NCBI RefSeq assembly: GCF_016651435.1
Contig: NZ_JAEPRJ010000001.1
Coordinates: 1 to 64,000, forward strand
Direction of reading: 5' to 3'
Source of the DNA: Catonella massiliensis
GTDB lineage: Bacteria; Bacillota; Clostridia; Lachnospirales; Lachnospiraceae
Length of the DNA stretch: 64,000 nt
The position numbers and the translations under genes were made by a program. Numbering within the stretch: the first letter of the stretch is position 1; the number at the start of each line of letters is the position of its first letter. Shown here piece by piece: positions 25,068 to 34,733 of the stretch. The notes below the pieces were generated by a model that had not been told where the DNA came from, searched no databases, and saw only the letters and a list, made by a program, of their open reading frames with translations.

Positions 25068-27008
25068 TTATCCAATGGGAATAAGCTTCCACTGCTGGGC
25101 AAGACCACCGACGTAACTCCAACAGAAGATAGAATTTCCATTTCCTTGTATCGACTGAGTCAGTACCAATCCGCTCTTTTGATTTTTAATATAGTAGCAG
25201 CCGTTTGAAATTGGTACAAAAGTCCAGTGTTGGTCAGAATTTCCAACATAATCCCAAACATAAACAATGGAGCCGTTTTTAGTATCATAGCAGTCTAGAG
25301 CCTTTTTAGTTCTATCATTTAAGATTTTATAATTATTGTTCTTACCTTTTTCGACTACCCATTGTTGACTGTCTGAAGCTGTCCACGAATAGGAATAACA
25401 AGTCTCTCCGTTTTTAGAATTCCAATTATCGAGAACGTCTTCTGTGGCGCAATTAACTATTTTATATTTTTGCCCTGATGTTATATGTTTTGCAGAGATA
25501 TCTACTGGACCTAAATCTGTAAAGGTCCATAACTGTGAGTCGTCACCGGTGTATAAGTTTGCCTCTGTGGGAGAACCGTTGAAATTACCACTCGAAGCTA
25601 AAACTTTTCCTGTTTTGATATTTTTAATTTTGCAATAGTTCTCATACACCTTTGTAATTTCCCAGTGTTGATCTGGTGCAAATACATCATCCCAAATATA
25701 GACTATATTTGGAGTGTTATTGTCATAATTATCTAGGGCTTTATGGCTCCATCGATTAATTAGTTTATAGTTATTTATGCCCAGAGATGTAACACACCAT
25801 TGCTGATTATGGACGCCAGTCCATTCGTACTGGTAACATGTGGTGCCATTATTATGGTTCCAATTATCAAGTACTAAATTGTTTGCTTTGTTTGTTATTT
25901 TATAGGAATGCCCATTTTTCAGATTGATAGAATTCTCTCCGGACGTTATGTTTAATTCTGCAGTATTAATTTTGAAACTCCATAAACCTGCTTCGTCTGA
26001 AGAGGAAAGAGCAATAATCAACCTATCTCTATCAAATACTTTTCCATAATCATCTCTAGCAATAGCTGAGTTATGGTTACTTATATATCCTGTGCATCCT
26101 TGGTTATATTTATATATTACATTCCATTTTCCTGTAGAATTTTCAAAATCCTTTTTAGAAAGAGTTGCAATCAAAGTTTCTCGACAGCTCCTCTTGCTTT
26201 CGTCCCATATATGTTCAGCAGCCATAAAATATACTTGTCTAGTCTCATCAAATGCAACATGTGAGGCGCAAGTATGAGAAATACCATCGACTAAACCGTT
26301 TCTGGTTACATCGTGCTCTTGTCCCATATAATAACTATTAACATTAGAAAAATCAAGATCTCTATACTTACAATAATCATCAATACCATCGCTATAACGA
26401 TATATAATTCGGACTAATCCCTTTTTATCCAATGAAATCATACTATCCTGTCCAACTCCCCAAGAATCTGTGTCAGGAGCATGAATGACAGGATTATTAT
26501 CATATTTTATCCAAGGGCCCTCAATAGAATCTGAAAATGCAATACCAATTTGATTCCTATTACAATCCCACTGAGCCACACCCAAATAAGTCAATGCCCA
26601 AGAATAGACATGGTTATTATATGTAAATTTTCCATGAATAACATCTGGATCACATACATGACAGGTATCCCAACCTGATGAGGAAGGACCAAAAGCAATG
26701 TTTTCACGCCCACAAGACCATATGCCATTCGAAAATGTACATTTTCTCCAACATATGTAATCTATTATTTTTGATGATTCCTTGTTGCTGCAGTAATAAA
26801 TGTAACGCGTATTAGTGTCAGTTTGAATCATGCAAGGGGCGTAATTATAATATTCTCCAATATTTTTTTCAAAAAGTGGCAACATTCGGGAAGACATTTC
26901 TGCACTTATTTGAGGTTCTTGATAAGAATACAACACACATGTAAAATTCAAGTAAAATATACAAGTAATTAAAATAAAGAAACTAAATTGTGATTTGATT
27001 TTGCACAT
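25068..27008 (-). CDS. Secreted propeller-type glycoside hydrolase candidate with two ricin-type lectin domains
   Basis: A 646-residue exported protein. Signal peptide at residues 1-30 (CKIKSQFSFFILITCIFYLNFTCVLYS). Residues about 40-345 look like a five-bladed propeller of the GH43/GH-J kind (APCMIQTD...RYIYYCSN, CDPDVIHGKFTYNNHVYSWALTYLG, IGIAFSDSIEGPWIKYDNNPVI, GVGQDSMISLDKKGLVRIIY). Two beta-trefoil domains follow, with six QxW motifs in all (QQW, QHW, QLW, then QQW, QHW, QQW). The enzyme class is inferred from pattern only. The ATG at 27008 is chosen because GGAGG lies 9 nt upstream; the earlier ATG at 27023 contains that site. It is divergent from the LacI gene and probably part of the same regulon. 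Confidence 0.75.
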   Translation of the reverse strand: MCKIKSQFSFFILITCIFYLNFTCVLYSYQEPQISAEMSSRMLPLFEKNIGEYYNYAPCMIQTDTNTRYIYYCSNKESSKIIDYICWRKCTFSNGIWSCGRENIAFGPSSSGWDTCHVCDPDVIHGKFTYNNHVYSWALTYLGVAQWDCNRNQIGIAFSDSIEGPWIKYDNNPVIHAPDTDSWGVGQDSMISLDKKGLVRIIYRYSDGIDDYCKYRDLDFSNVNSYYMGQEHDVTRNGLVDGISHTCASHVAFDETRQVYFMAAEHIWDESKRSCRETLIATLSKKDFENSTGKWNVIYKYNQGCTGYISNHNSAIARDDYGKVFDRDRLIIALSSSDEAGLWSFKINTAELNITSGENSINLKNGHSYKITNKANNLVLDNWNHNNGTTCYQYEWTGVHNQQWCVTSLGINNYKLINRWSHKALDNYDNNTPNIVYIWDDVFAPDQHWEITKVYENYCKIKNIKTGKVLASSGNFNGSPTEANLYTGDDSQLWTFTDLGPVDISAKHITSGQKYKIVNCATEDVLDNWNSKNGETCYSYSWTASDSQQWVVEKGKNNNYKILNDRTKKALDCYDTKNGSIVYVWDYVGNSDQHWTFVPISNGCYYIKNQKSGLVLTQSIQGNGNSIFCWSYVGGLAQQWKLIPIG

Positions 27009-27182
27009 AAATAATACCTCCATTTCGTTTGGGTTATCGTTATCTCTTAAAACAATAATATTAAACTATTGATAATTTCAAAATACACCATAATAGAAAG
27101 AAAATCAATGTCAAATATGCACAAATTAAATAGATGATAATTAGTAAAAACGCTGATAAATCATTATTTTAAAAACTAATTA

Positions 27183-27237
27183 TTGACATTTAGTTGAGTT
27201 TGGTGTATTTTGAAATAAATGAGAAAACGTTTTATCA
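27183..27237 (+). promoter_or_regulatory. Promoter and operator of the LacI-type gene at 27254
   Basis: TTGACA (27183-27188), 17 nt and TATTTT (27206-27211) form the promoter. TGAGAAAACGTTTTATCA (27220-27237) is an 18-bp palindrome with a central CG and one mismatched pair, the shape of a LacI-family operator, placed over the expected +1. Confidence 0.7.
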
Positions 27238-27253
27238 AAAGAGGTGTTATGAA

Positions 27254-28270
27254 TTGAGCAAAAAAATTACAATTAAAGATATTGCCAGAGAAGCCGGGGT
27301 ATCCGTAACCACAGTATCCAGAGTAATAAATAAAACAGGACGCATAGGGAGCAAGACAAGAGAAAAAATCAATAAGGTTATTGAAGAGTTTGGATACCAT
27401 CCTAACTCTGCTGCACAAAGTATGAAAACAGGACGCACGAGAAATATATTTTTTGTAGTACCGGACATAACTAATCCGTTCTACGCTAGCCTGGCTAAAG
27501 AGCTGCAGTTATTAAGCAGAGAAAAGAACTATAACATTACTCTATATAATACTAATGAATCACTTAAAGAAGAACTAAGGGCAATTGAGACCGCTTGTGA
27601 AGTCTGTGCTGGTGGAATAGTCTTTGCGTCTATTAACGAGAGCAGAGAAGTTATTGACAAATTACTTGAAGCCGATATTCCGGCAGTACTGCTAAATTCT
27701 TATTTAAAATGCGAATTTGATACTGTTCATGGAGAAATAAATGCAGGGACATATTTATCAACTAATTATTTGATAGAAAACGGGCATAAAGTTATAGGTT
27801 TTGCTGGAGCACCAGCAGATACAACAGTTGGAAAAAGTAGGAAGCAAGGATACATAACTGCACTTCAAAATGCAGGATTAAATGTAGATGAAAAGCTATC
27901 CTTTGAAATGGGATTCTCAGAAGATGCAGGATACAAAGCGGGAAAATATTTCTCGACATTAAAGAAAAAGCCAACTGCTATATGTTGTGCTAATGATATC
28001 GTCGCTATGGGAGTACTAACTGCACTATATGAGGAAGGTATTGTTGTTCCTGATGATATTTCTATAGTTGGCATGGATGACATTATTTACTCAAGAATAT
28101 CAAGACCTCCTTTAACCTCTGTCTCAAATGATAGCAATGTTTTTGCAAGAAGCGCATTTTCTATGCTTTTTGAACGAATAGAAAACACTTACGAAGGAGA
28201 ACCGCGTGAAATTATAGTTGAGAGAAATCTCATCATAAGAGAGTCGGTAAGTACAAACAAATGTAATTAG
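27254..28270 (+). CDS. LacI-family transcription regulator
   Basis: A 338-residue repressor with the classical N-terminal helix-turn-helix and hinge (TIKDIAREAGVSVTTVSRVINKTGRIGSKTREKI, residues 4-37) and a periplasmic-binding-protein-like sugar domain (about 60-330, with IFFVVPDITNPFYASL and the C-terminal CCANDIVAMGVLTALYE...VGMDDI). The start is a TTG at 27254, placed 8 nt after GAGGTG; upstream in-frame codons would add an unrelated N-terminus and cover the operator. It lies between the divergent secreted enzyme and the importer genes, so it probably controls both and itself, with a sugar or sugar phosphate as inducer. Confidence 0.9.
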   Translation: MSKKITIKDIAREAGVSVTTVSRVINKTGRIGSKTREKINKVIEEFGYHPNSAAQSMKTGRTRNIFFVVPDITNPFYASLAKELQLLSREKNYNITLYNTNESLKEELRAIETACEVCAGGIVFASINESREVIDKLLEADIPAVLLNSYLKCEFDTVHGEINAGTYLSTNYLIENGHKVIGFAGAPADTTVGKSRKQGYITALQNAGLNVDEKLSFEMGFSEDAGYKAGKYFSTLKKKPTAICCANDIVAMGVLTALYEEGIVVPDDISIVGMDDIIYSRISRPPLTSVSNDSNVFARSAFSMLFERIENTYEGEPREIIVERNLIIRESVSTNKCN

Positions 28271-28319
28271 GCAGATTATCTGTTTAATATAAACGATGAG
28301 AAAATCAGGAGGGAAAACG

Positions 28320-29690
28320 ATGAAAAGGAAGAGTATTTTAATTCTAACAACTATTATTTCTCTATCAATAGCTGCCTGTGGAAGTAATAGTTCAAATGGG
28401 AATGCAGAAAGTTCTAGTAGTAAAAAACAAGATATGAAAGTCGAGAACCAAGAAAAGTCAACAACGTCAAGCTCTAATGGTTTAAAACTCAAGCTAATGT
28501 TAACCGGTGCAGGTGTGTGGGAGGATAAGCTTCAGCCTATAGTTGATAAATATCAAGAGAAAACAGGCGTGAAAGTTGAATTTGAATGTTATGAACATAC
28601 TAATTATTTCCCAGCACTTGAAGCAATCATGAGCACGAAAAGCTCTGATGTAGATATAATTGGTGTAGATGCTCCTATGACGTCTGGATATGTTGAATCA
28701 GGATACATTACACCACTTAACGATTATTTAACAGATGACGAAATTAAGGAATTTGTTCCAGCTGCAATATTAGCAGGATCCTGGAAAGGAAAATTCTATG
28801 CCCCACCTATGAATAACTCCGCACAGGCTTTGTACTACAATAAAGGTTTGCTCGAGCAGGCTGGAATTAAAATACCTGAACCAGATCCAAGCAACAGGCT
28901 TACTTGGGAAGAAGTTGTAGAGATGTCAAACAAGGCTTTGAAAGTACTGGATCCCGAAAAAACGAAGGGTATTAATGGAATAGTATTCGAACAGTCTAAT
29001 ACCGCATATCAAATGTTGGCATTACCAGAAAGTTTAGGAGAAGCTGCCATAGGGAAAGATGGTTATACTGTTGATGGTGTCATTAATACACCAGGATGGA
29101 TAAAAGCAATGACGTTTTTCCATGATCTTTATGAAGATGGACTTTCACCACGAGGTTTAAGCTCTATGGAAAATCAAGGAACATTTACATCTGGAAAGAC
29201 ATTGTTTTTTGTTGGTGGAATTTGGTGTGCCAGCTTAGATTATGCAGACGGAGTAAATTGGGACTACACATACACACCTGCATTTAAAGGATATGAGAAC
29301 AAAGTTGCTACCTGTACAGGCTCTTGGCATCTTGGAGTTTCGGCATTTAGCGAGCATAAGAAGGAAGCAGCAGAATTTGTTAAGTTCCTAACTCTTGGTG
29401 AAGGAAATGACATGTGGCTAAAGGCAAACGGGGATATTCCAGCAAGAGTCTCAGTCGTAGAAAGCTATATGAATGATAAAAAATATGCAGAATATCCACT
29501 TAGTATACAAAGGATTGCTGCATTTGAAGCAGCAAATACAGCGGTTCCACGTCCGATTACACCTGCTTATTCTGAGTATGAGTCACTGATAAATGCGATG
29601 CTTAGCGATATATCAAATGGAGCAGATCCTACAGAGGCAATAAAGAGCTGTGTAGAAAAAACGGATAGTATTATGAAAAAGTATAAATAG
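28320..29690 (+). CDS. Sugar ABC importer binding lipoprotein (CUT1, family 1)
   Basis: A 456-residue solute-binding lipoprotein. The signal ends in lipobox IAAC (Cys at about residue 20), followed by a long Ser/Asn/Lys-rich linker. The rest is a family 1 (MalE/UgpB-like) two-lobe domain: GVWEDKLQPIVDKYQEKTGVKVEFECYE, DVDIIGVDAPMTSGYVESGYI, FYAPPMNNSAQALYYNKGLLEQAGI and the C-terminal FVKFLTLGEGNDMWLKANGDIPARVSV. The ATG at 28320 follows AGGAGGGA. It probably binds an oligosaccharide or glycoside. A stem-loop separates it from the permease genes. Confidence 0.9.
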   Translation: MKRKSILILTTIISLSIAACGSNSSNGNAESSSSKKQDMKVENQEKSTTSSSNGLKLKLMLTGAGVWEDKLQPIVDKYQEKTGVKVEFECYEHTNYFPALEAIMSTKSSDVDIIGVDAPMTSGYVESGYITPLNDYLTDDEIKEFVPAAILAGSWKGKFYAPPMNNSAQALYYNKGLLEQAGIKIPEPDPSNRLTWEEVVEMSNKALKVLDPEKTKGINGIVFEQSNTAYQMLALPESLGEAAIGKDGYTVDGVINTPGWIKAMTFFHDLYEDGLSPRGLSSMENQGTFTSGKTLFFVGGIWCASLDYADGVNWDYTYTPAFKGYENKVATCTGSWHLGVSAFSEHKKEAAEFVKFLTLGEGNDMWLKANGDIPARVSVVESYMNDKKYAEYPLSIQRIAAFEAANTAVPRPITPAYSEYESLINAMLSDISNGADPTEAIKSCVEKTDSIMKKYK

Positions 29691-29709
29691 TTAGTAATGA
29701 AAATATTGT

Positions 29710-29747
29710 ACCTACCTTTGCTGTTAGTAAAAGGTGGAGGTAGGTAT
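29710..29747 (+). terminator. Intercistronic stem-loop after the CUT1 binding-protein gene
   Basis: TACCTACC (29710-29717) pairs with GGTAGGTA (29740-29747), with an inner TTT/AAA extension. There is no T-tract, and the permease genes follow directly, so it probably protects or segments the transcript. Confidence 0.6.
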
Positions 29748-29764
29748 AAGATGAAGGAGGCATA

Positions 29765-30622
29765 ATGAGGGTGAGTACAAATATAAAGAATGTCAAAATA
29801 TTTCCTTATTTACTGGTTCTTCCCGCACTTGCCCTTATTATCATATTTAAAATGTATCCAATAGTTTTAAATATTTGGGTAAGCCTTCGCTGGAAAGATT
29901 CATTTTCTATAATTAATTATTTCAATATCATTACGGACAATGCATTTTGGAAATCACTATGGATAACGCTGAAATTCAACTTGATTTTGACTCCGCTTCA
30001 GATAGTAATATCTTTAGGTATGGCGTTACTGGTAAGCAGAAAGATCAAAGGTATTGGTTTTTTTAGAACTATCTACTATTTACCGGTTACTATCTCTATA
30101 ACGGTAGCTTGTATAATGTGGAACATGATGCTTAATCCGCAAAATGGAATAGTAAACAGCATTTTACTAAAAATCGGAATAAACGCACAGCCTTTTTTCA
30201 CTGGAAATACCCAAGCACTGGCCAGCATCATGGCATTATCAAGTTGGAAGGGTTGTGGATATTGGATGATGTTTTTAATGGCAGGAATAAAAGATATTGA
30301 TGTTTCTTTATACGATGCAGCTAAGATGGATGGGGCCTCATATTGGAAAACGGTATTTTACGTTATAATTCCTGCACTAAAGAAGACGTTTGCGTTTGTA
30401 TTGATTGCAGACACAACATCTAATTTATTATTATTTGCACCTATGTATATGATAACCAAAGGTGGTCCACAAGATTCAACCAATGTATTGATGTATGAGG
30501 CATATAAATCAGCATTTATATACGGTGATCAAGCTAGGTCAGCAGCATTAATGACAGTCTTGCTCTTGATTGTCGGAGTAATTGTAGCAATACAATTTGC
30601 TTTTTTGAAGAGAGGTGACTAA
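29765..30622 (+). CDS. Sugar ABC importer permease, MalF/UgpA type
   Basis: A 285-residue permease with six membrane segments (FPYLLVLPALALIIIFKMYPIVLNIWVSL at the start) and the EAA coupling loop DAAKMDGASYWKTVFYVIIPALKKTF (about residues 183-208). It is of the MalF/UgpA group and forms the channel with the next gene product. GAAGGAGGC precedes the ATG. Its stop is just before the TTG start of the second permease. No ATPase gene belongs to this cassette; CUT1 importers of Firmicutes commonly borrow a shared MsmK-type ATPase encoded elsewhere. Confidence 0.9.
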   Translation: MRVSTNIKNVKIFPYLLVLPALALIIIFKMYPIVLNIWVSLRWKDSFSIINYFNIITDNAFWKSLWITLKFNLILTPLQIVISLGMALLVSRKIKGIGFFRTIYYLPVTISITVACIMWNMMLNPQNGIVNSILLKIGINAQPFFTGNTQALASIMALSSWKGCGYWMMFLMAGIKDIDVSLYDAAKMDGASYWKTVFYVIIPALKKTFAFVLIADTTSNLLLFAPMYMITKGGPQDSTNVLMYEAYKSAFIYGDQARSAALMTVLLLIVGVIVAIQFAFLKRGD

Positions 30623-30623
30623 C

Positions 30624-31463
30624 TTGAGAGAAAAGAACTCTACAAGAATAATTTGTATAATTTTACTTATTTCACTGACATTCATTGCCATATTTCCTCT
30701 TTTATGGGCAATCACATCGTCGCTAAGACCTGATACGGAAATATACAAGTATGCATTACCGTTTCAGTGGCATACTTTTATTCCGGTCAAATTTACTTTT
30801 GATTCGTATAAGTTATTATTTACAAAATTTCAATTTCAGAAACCTATTTGGAATACATTAGTGGCATCATTTGTGACAGTTATATTAAGTTGTGCTGTTA
30901 ACTCTGTTGCTGCATTTGGATTTACGTTTTTTAGATTCAAGGGAAGAAAAATTTTGTATGCGCTTGTCCTGGTGTCATTTATGGTGCCATTTGAATCGAT
31001 TGCGATTCCGTTATACAAAGTTGTTTATCAACTTAACTGGATAAATACATTCTGTGGAATAATAGTTCCAGGGTTAGCTGACGGACTTGTTTTATTTTTA
31101 TTTGTGCAATTTTTCTCGAGTGTTCCAAGTGGACTGTTTGAAGCGGCAAGGATTGATGGAGCTAGTTGGTGGCAGATATATTTAAAAATTCTATTGCCTA
31201 TTTCAAAAGCAGTAATAATAACTGCGGCATTAATGGTTTTTATAAACCAGTGGAACTCATTCCTATGGCCACTTTTGGTCGCACATGGTCGCAATATTAG
31301 ACTGATACAAGTAGCACTTTCAGATTTTACGGCAGAGCATGTTACGTTGTGGTCAAGTTTATATGCTGCTTCTGTTGTATCAGCACTTATACCATTGGTA
31401 TTGTTTTTGCCATTCCAAAAATATTATGTTGAAGGAATCACATCTGGAGGAATCAAAGGCTAA
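30624..31463 (+). CDS. Sugar ABC importer permease, MalG/UgpE type
   Basis: A 279-residue permease with six membrane segments, a typical MalG start (IICIILLISLTFIAIFPLLWAITSSLRP) and the EAA loop EAARIDGASWWQIYLKILLPISKAVI (about residues 184-209). The TTG at 30624 is preferred as the start because AGAGGTGA lies 5-6 nt before it; an in-frame GTG at 30615 falls inside that site. The preceding stop ends at 30622, so the genes nearly touch. TTG starts are frequent in this cassette, unlike the flanking operons. Confidence 0.88.
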   Translation: MREKNSTRIICIILLISLTFIAIFPLLWAITSSLRPDTEIYKYALPFQWHTFIPVKFTFDSYKLLFTKFQFQKPIWNTLVASFVTVILSCAVNSVAAFGFTFFRFKGRKILYALVLVSFMVPFESIAIPLYKVVYQLNWINTFCGIIVPGLADGLVLFLFVQFFSSVPSGLFEAARIDGASWWQIYLKILLPISKAVIITAALMVFINQWNSFLWPLLVAHGRNIRLIQVALSDFTAEHVTLWSSLYAASVVSALIPLVLFLPFQKYYVEGITSGGIKG

Positions 31464-31484
31464 TTACTTTAAAGGAGGAAATGG

Positions 31485-32399
31485 ATGATTATAGTAGTTG
31501 GTAGTATTAATATGGATGTTTGTCTAAATGTTGATAAGATACCCGTTCCTGGAGAAACAGTAATGGCTGAAAAAGTGTCAAAAAATTGTGGAGGAAAAGG
31601 AGCAAACCAAGCTGTCGCGGCTGCAAGACTTGGTGCTGAAGTAATTATGCTAGGGTGTGTTGGGGAGGATGAAAACGGAGATAGCCTACTACACTCTCTC
31701 GAAATGTCAGGAGTCAAAACAGAATATGTAATGAAGGTGCCCGTTGCATCCTCCTCTGCGTATATTTGTATCTCGAAAAAGGGAGATAATTCAATTGTGG
31801 TTGATTCTTCAGCAAACCGCTTTGTTACAGTAGACTACATAGAAAAAAATAAATTTTTATTTGCAGATGCTAAGTATTGTATATTGCAAATGGAAATTCC
31901 TGTTGAGACTATCAAGTGCGTGATAAAACTGTGTAGAACTTATAATGTTAAAATTATCTTCAATCCATCACCATTAAGTGAATTCGATGTTAGATTGATA
32001 CAAGGAGTGGATTATTTAATTCCTAATGAGATTGAATTATCCGAAATAATGGGTAAAAAATCGGATTCCTTATGTGATTATGACTGTATTAAATTTCTAA
32101 AAGAAAATGAAATAGGTACTTTGGTTGTTACACTGGGAAGCTTGGGCTGTAAGATATTTGATAACGTTAACGAGACTGTGTTCATTAAAACAAAAGAAAG
32201 AGAAGCGATAGATACTACCGGTGCGGGAGATACTTTTTTAGGAGCATTTGTAACTGCAATATCAGAAAGGAAACCGATAGAATATGCAGCAAACTTTGCG
32301 AATATTGCATCAGGAATCGAAGTGATGCGACCAGGGGCACAGAGATCGATGCCTACAAGAGAGGAAGTTGAATATGAATATAACGAAAATTTTAGTTGA
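31485..32399 (+). CDS. rbsK: Ribokinase (PfkB family)
   Basis: A 304-residue PfkB-family sugar kinase. Features close to ribokinase: the N-terminal VVGSINMDVCLNVDKIPVPGETV with the substrate-binding Asp, NCGGKGANQAVAAARLGA (the GGKGANQA motif), and DTTGAGDTFLGAF (about residues 243-255), holding the catalytic Asp and the anion hole. It would phosphorylate ribose (or a related pentose such as deoxyribose or xylulose) to the 5-phosphate. AAAGGAGG lies 7 nt before the ATG. It overlaps the nucleoside hydrolase gene by 26 nt, a strong sign that the two act in sequence. Confidence 0.88.
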   Translation: MIIVVGSINMDVCLNVDKIPVPGETVMAEKVSKNCGGKGANQAVAAARLGAEVIMLGCVGEDENGDSLLHSLEMSGVKTEYVMKVPVASSSAYICISKKGDNSIVVDSSANRFVTVDYIEKNKFLFADAKYCILQMEIPVETIKCVIKLCRTYNVKIIFNPSPLSEFDVRLIQGVDYLIPNEIELSEIMGKKSDSLCDYDCIKFLKENEIGTLVVTLGSLGCKIFDNVNETVFIKTKEREAIDTTGAGDTFLGAFVTAISERKPIEYAANFANIASGIEVMRPGAQRSMPTREEVEYEYNENFS

Positions 32400-33324
32400 T
32401 ACCGATATTGGTCCTGACTGCGATGATACGGCGGCTATAGCTATGTTAAATATTTATTCTAATCAGGGAAAGTGCGAAATCTTAGGAATTGCACACTGTA
32501 CTTCAAATCCCTATGGAGCTGGGACGATAGATGCGATATGTAGGTACTACGGAAATGACAACATTGTTATTTCTACATATCCCAAGGAAAATTTTCTTAA
32601 CGATGATAAATGTAAAATTTACAATAAATACATAACAGAGAATTTTGATAATCGATATAAAACAGCTCAACCAGAAAGTTCATTGAAAATGTATAGAAGA
32701 ATATTAAGTGAACAACCAGACAAAAGTGTTGAGATTATAGCTATTGGTCCACTCAACAATTTATCAGAACTTTTAAACTCAGGAGCGGATGAATATTCTG
32801 AAATGACAGGAGTAGAACTTGTACACCAAAAAGTTAAGCGTCTTGTGGCAATGGCAGGAGTATTTAACTCGCCAAGTGCTGAAACTAACGAAGCATTTAA
32901 GAAGTTAATTGGAGAAGATATATCGGAGTTTGTTGAGTATAATGTGGCTTGTGACATAGAGGCTGCACGGAATGTAGCTATTAATTGGCGTACCCCAAAG
33001 ATATATTTAGGATTTGAAGCTGGGCTAATTGAGACAGGGTTAAGTTTGAAGAAAAAGGAAAATGCTGAAAATCCAGTAAAATTAGCATATGAGTTATATA
33101 CTGAACATGGGCTAAGATATAGTTGGGACTTAATGACAGTAGAATTTGCAATCGAAAATGAAAGTAAACATTATGTGCTGTCCGAGTATGGTAGGGTTAA
33201 TTTTGATGAATTAGGACATACAATTTGGCAAACTGATAATGAAGGATTGGATAGATATGTTATTTGGGCAGAGTGTAAAGATAAGATATCGGAGGATATA
33301 GAACAGACACTTCTTTTGAGATAA
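32374..33324 (+). CDS. Nucleoside hydrolase (IUNH family)
   Basis: A 316-residue N-ribohydrolase-like protein. The N-terminal calcium-binding motif reads VDTDIGPDCDDTAAI, a slightly altered form of DTDxGxDDxxA with one inserted Cys. EIIAIGPLNNLSEL and RLVAMAGVF match the family; the C-terminal SWDLMTVEFAIE carries the usual Asp. It should split a nucleoside, or a related ribofuranoside, into base (or aglycone) and ribose, which the overlapping ribokinase would phosphorylate. The ATG at 32374 has GAGAGGAAG upstream; TTG 32368 in frame is inside that site. Last gene of the cassette. Confidence 0.85.
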   Translation: MNITKILVDTDIGPDCDDTAAIAMLNIYSNQGKCEILGIAHCTSNPYGAGTIDAICRYYGNDNIVISTYPKENFLNDDKCKIYNKYITENFDNRYKTAQPESSLKMYRRILSEQPDKSVEIIAIGPLNNLSELLNSGADEYSEMTGVELVHQKVKRLVAMAGVFNSPSAETNEAFKKLIGEDISEFVEYNVACDIEAARNVAINWRTPKIYLGFEAGLIETGLSLKKKENAENPVKLAYELYTEHGLRYSWDLMTVEFAIENESKHYVLSEYGRVNFDELGHTIWQTDNEGLDRYVIWAECKDKISEDIEQTLLLR

Positions 33325-33415
33325 ATTTTCAAATAGAGGAATATGGAATCAATTTAGTTGATTGTTAAAGCAATATGTATACTTAAAAAGAAATAATAGT
33401 TTCAATGAGTTGCTA

Positions 33416-33446
33416 ATGGGCAGAATCAATTTTAGGCTCTGCCCAT
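33416..33446 (+). terminator. Terminator of the ribokinase cassette
   Basis: ATGGGCAGA and TCTGCCCAT form a perfect 9-bp stem with a 13-nt loop, about 90 nt after the hydrolase stop. The following T-tract is weak. The rest of the 290-nt gap is A/T-rich and without recognisable elements. Confidence 0.6.
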
Positions 33447-33614
33447 ATCTGTATTATATGGATGTTATGAGACAAATCAACAAGATTTATCTAAAGAAGT
33501 TTGGTTGTAAATATGACAACTATTAGCATTATTCATGTAAAAAAAATTTCGTTAATAATCAATAAGCTTATAAGATTGAGAACCAATATAATCTAATGAT
33601 AATGTTGAAGGACA

Positions 33615-34733
33615 CTATAAATACTCCCCCAGCATCTCATTAACAACCTCCCTTATCTCATTAGCGGCCGCCTTAGCATAACCGATGCTGATTCCGATAT
33701 TCTTAGCGACATTTATCAGATGCGTTATATCGGGGTTAGCACCTTCTCCATCTACTGTGGTAGCGTGTTCACCTCCAAGTGAATTGCTATAGGTTAGGTC
33801 GTAGGCGGGAGAAAGAATCCAGCGTTTTTCATCTTCAAGGTAAATATACGAAAAATTCTTGGAGTGATCGTCCCTGTTGTGAGCAAAAACATTGAAGCAC
33901 ATAAGCCTGTATAGCTTTTTACATTCACTTATATCCTTAGTCAGTTCCAATGTAAGCCTCATAAGGAGGTTATAATCCAAATTAGGCAGTCTGTGCGATG
34001 TTTCAAGAAGTCCGGACACAGATACCATATGCATTTTGTATGGCGGAGTTTGAAGTCTGTCAAATCTTTCCACTCCAAAATACCCCGAGCATAGCCTTGA
34101 AGGAAAAAGCCTTGTTTCAGGCATTTCTATACCACACGCCTTCGCACAAAGAGAGTAATCATATTCAAGTTTACCTATATTTTTATTATCTTCTTTAGAA
34201 TGGAACTTGATGATGTAATCTTTATCCTCTATAGTAGTAAGAATCTTTGGCCTGGCGCCTCCTGAAGAACCTCCCAGAATAAAAAGTTCATCCAGTTCAG
34301 ACGAATATTCGGTATTCAACAAATTGCTGCACTCTATGCAAAGCTCATCCAAATCAAGGTTTATCACATTATTTTCAATATCTGCCATAGGCTTATAGTT
34401 TAGCGCGCCCATGCCTGAATCGCCTACAATAGAAAGCCTTTCAAGGTTGCCGAGTTTAGCAGGGTTTATTTTATTTTTCAGCATAAGCCTGTCAACTAAT
34501 AGTCTTCCCCAGCCATCAGGCAGGCTGTCATTAAATACCCCGAAAAGCCCGTCAAAAGGCTCCATCTTAGGTATGAATAAGTCTTCTTTTAGAGGGAGGG
34601 AAAACGGACTTATTGAAAATCCTGTCTTAAGCCAGTCCTTAGAGTATTGGAAGGCTGCAAAATAATCCTTGTACAGGGCTAGAGTTCCAACCTCTCTATC
34701 TCCGTAATTTACTTTCAAGCTTTGTATTTTCAT
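33615..34733 (-). CDS. hipA: HipA-family serine/threonine kinase toxin
   Basis: A 372-residue kinase toxin. Family elements: N-terminal subdomain (GTLALYKDYFAAFQYSKDWL...GLFGVFNDSLPDGWGRLLVDRLM), the Gly-rich loop GGSSGGARPK (about residues 154-163, corresponding to the autophosphorylated loop of E. coli HipA), the catalytic region FNVFAHNRDDHSKNFSY, and the DFG-like LSPAYDLTYS. HipA of E. coli phosphorylates glutamyl-tRNA synthetase and causes growth arrest; the target here is unknown. It overlaps the HipB-like gene by 38 nt. The protein is shorter than E. coli HipA (440 residues) but all kinase motifs are present. Confidence 0.92.
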   Translation of the reverse strand: MKIQSLKVNYGDREVGTLALYKDYFAAFQYSKDWLKTGFSISPFSLPLKEDLFIPKMEPFDGLFGVFNDSLPDGWGRLLVDRLMLKNKINPAKLGNLERLSIVGDSGMGALNYKPMADIENNVINLDLDELCIECSNLLNTEYSSELDELFILGGSSGGARPKILTTIEDKDYIIKFHSKEDNKNIGKLEYDYSLCAKACGIEMPETRLFPSRLCSGYFGVERFDRLQTPPYKMHMVSVSGLLETSHRLPNLDYNLLMRLTLELTKDISECKKLYRLMCFNVFAHNRDDHSKNFSYIYLEDEKRWILSPAYDLTYSNSLGGEHATTVDGEGANPDITHLINVAKNIGISIGYAKAAANEIREVVNEMLGEYL

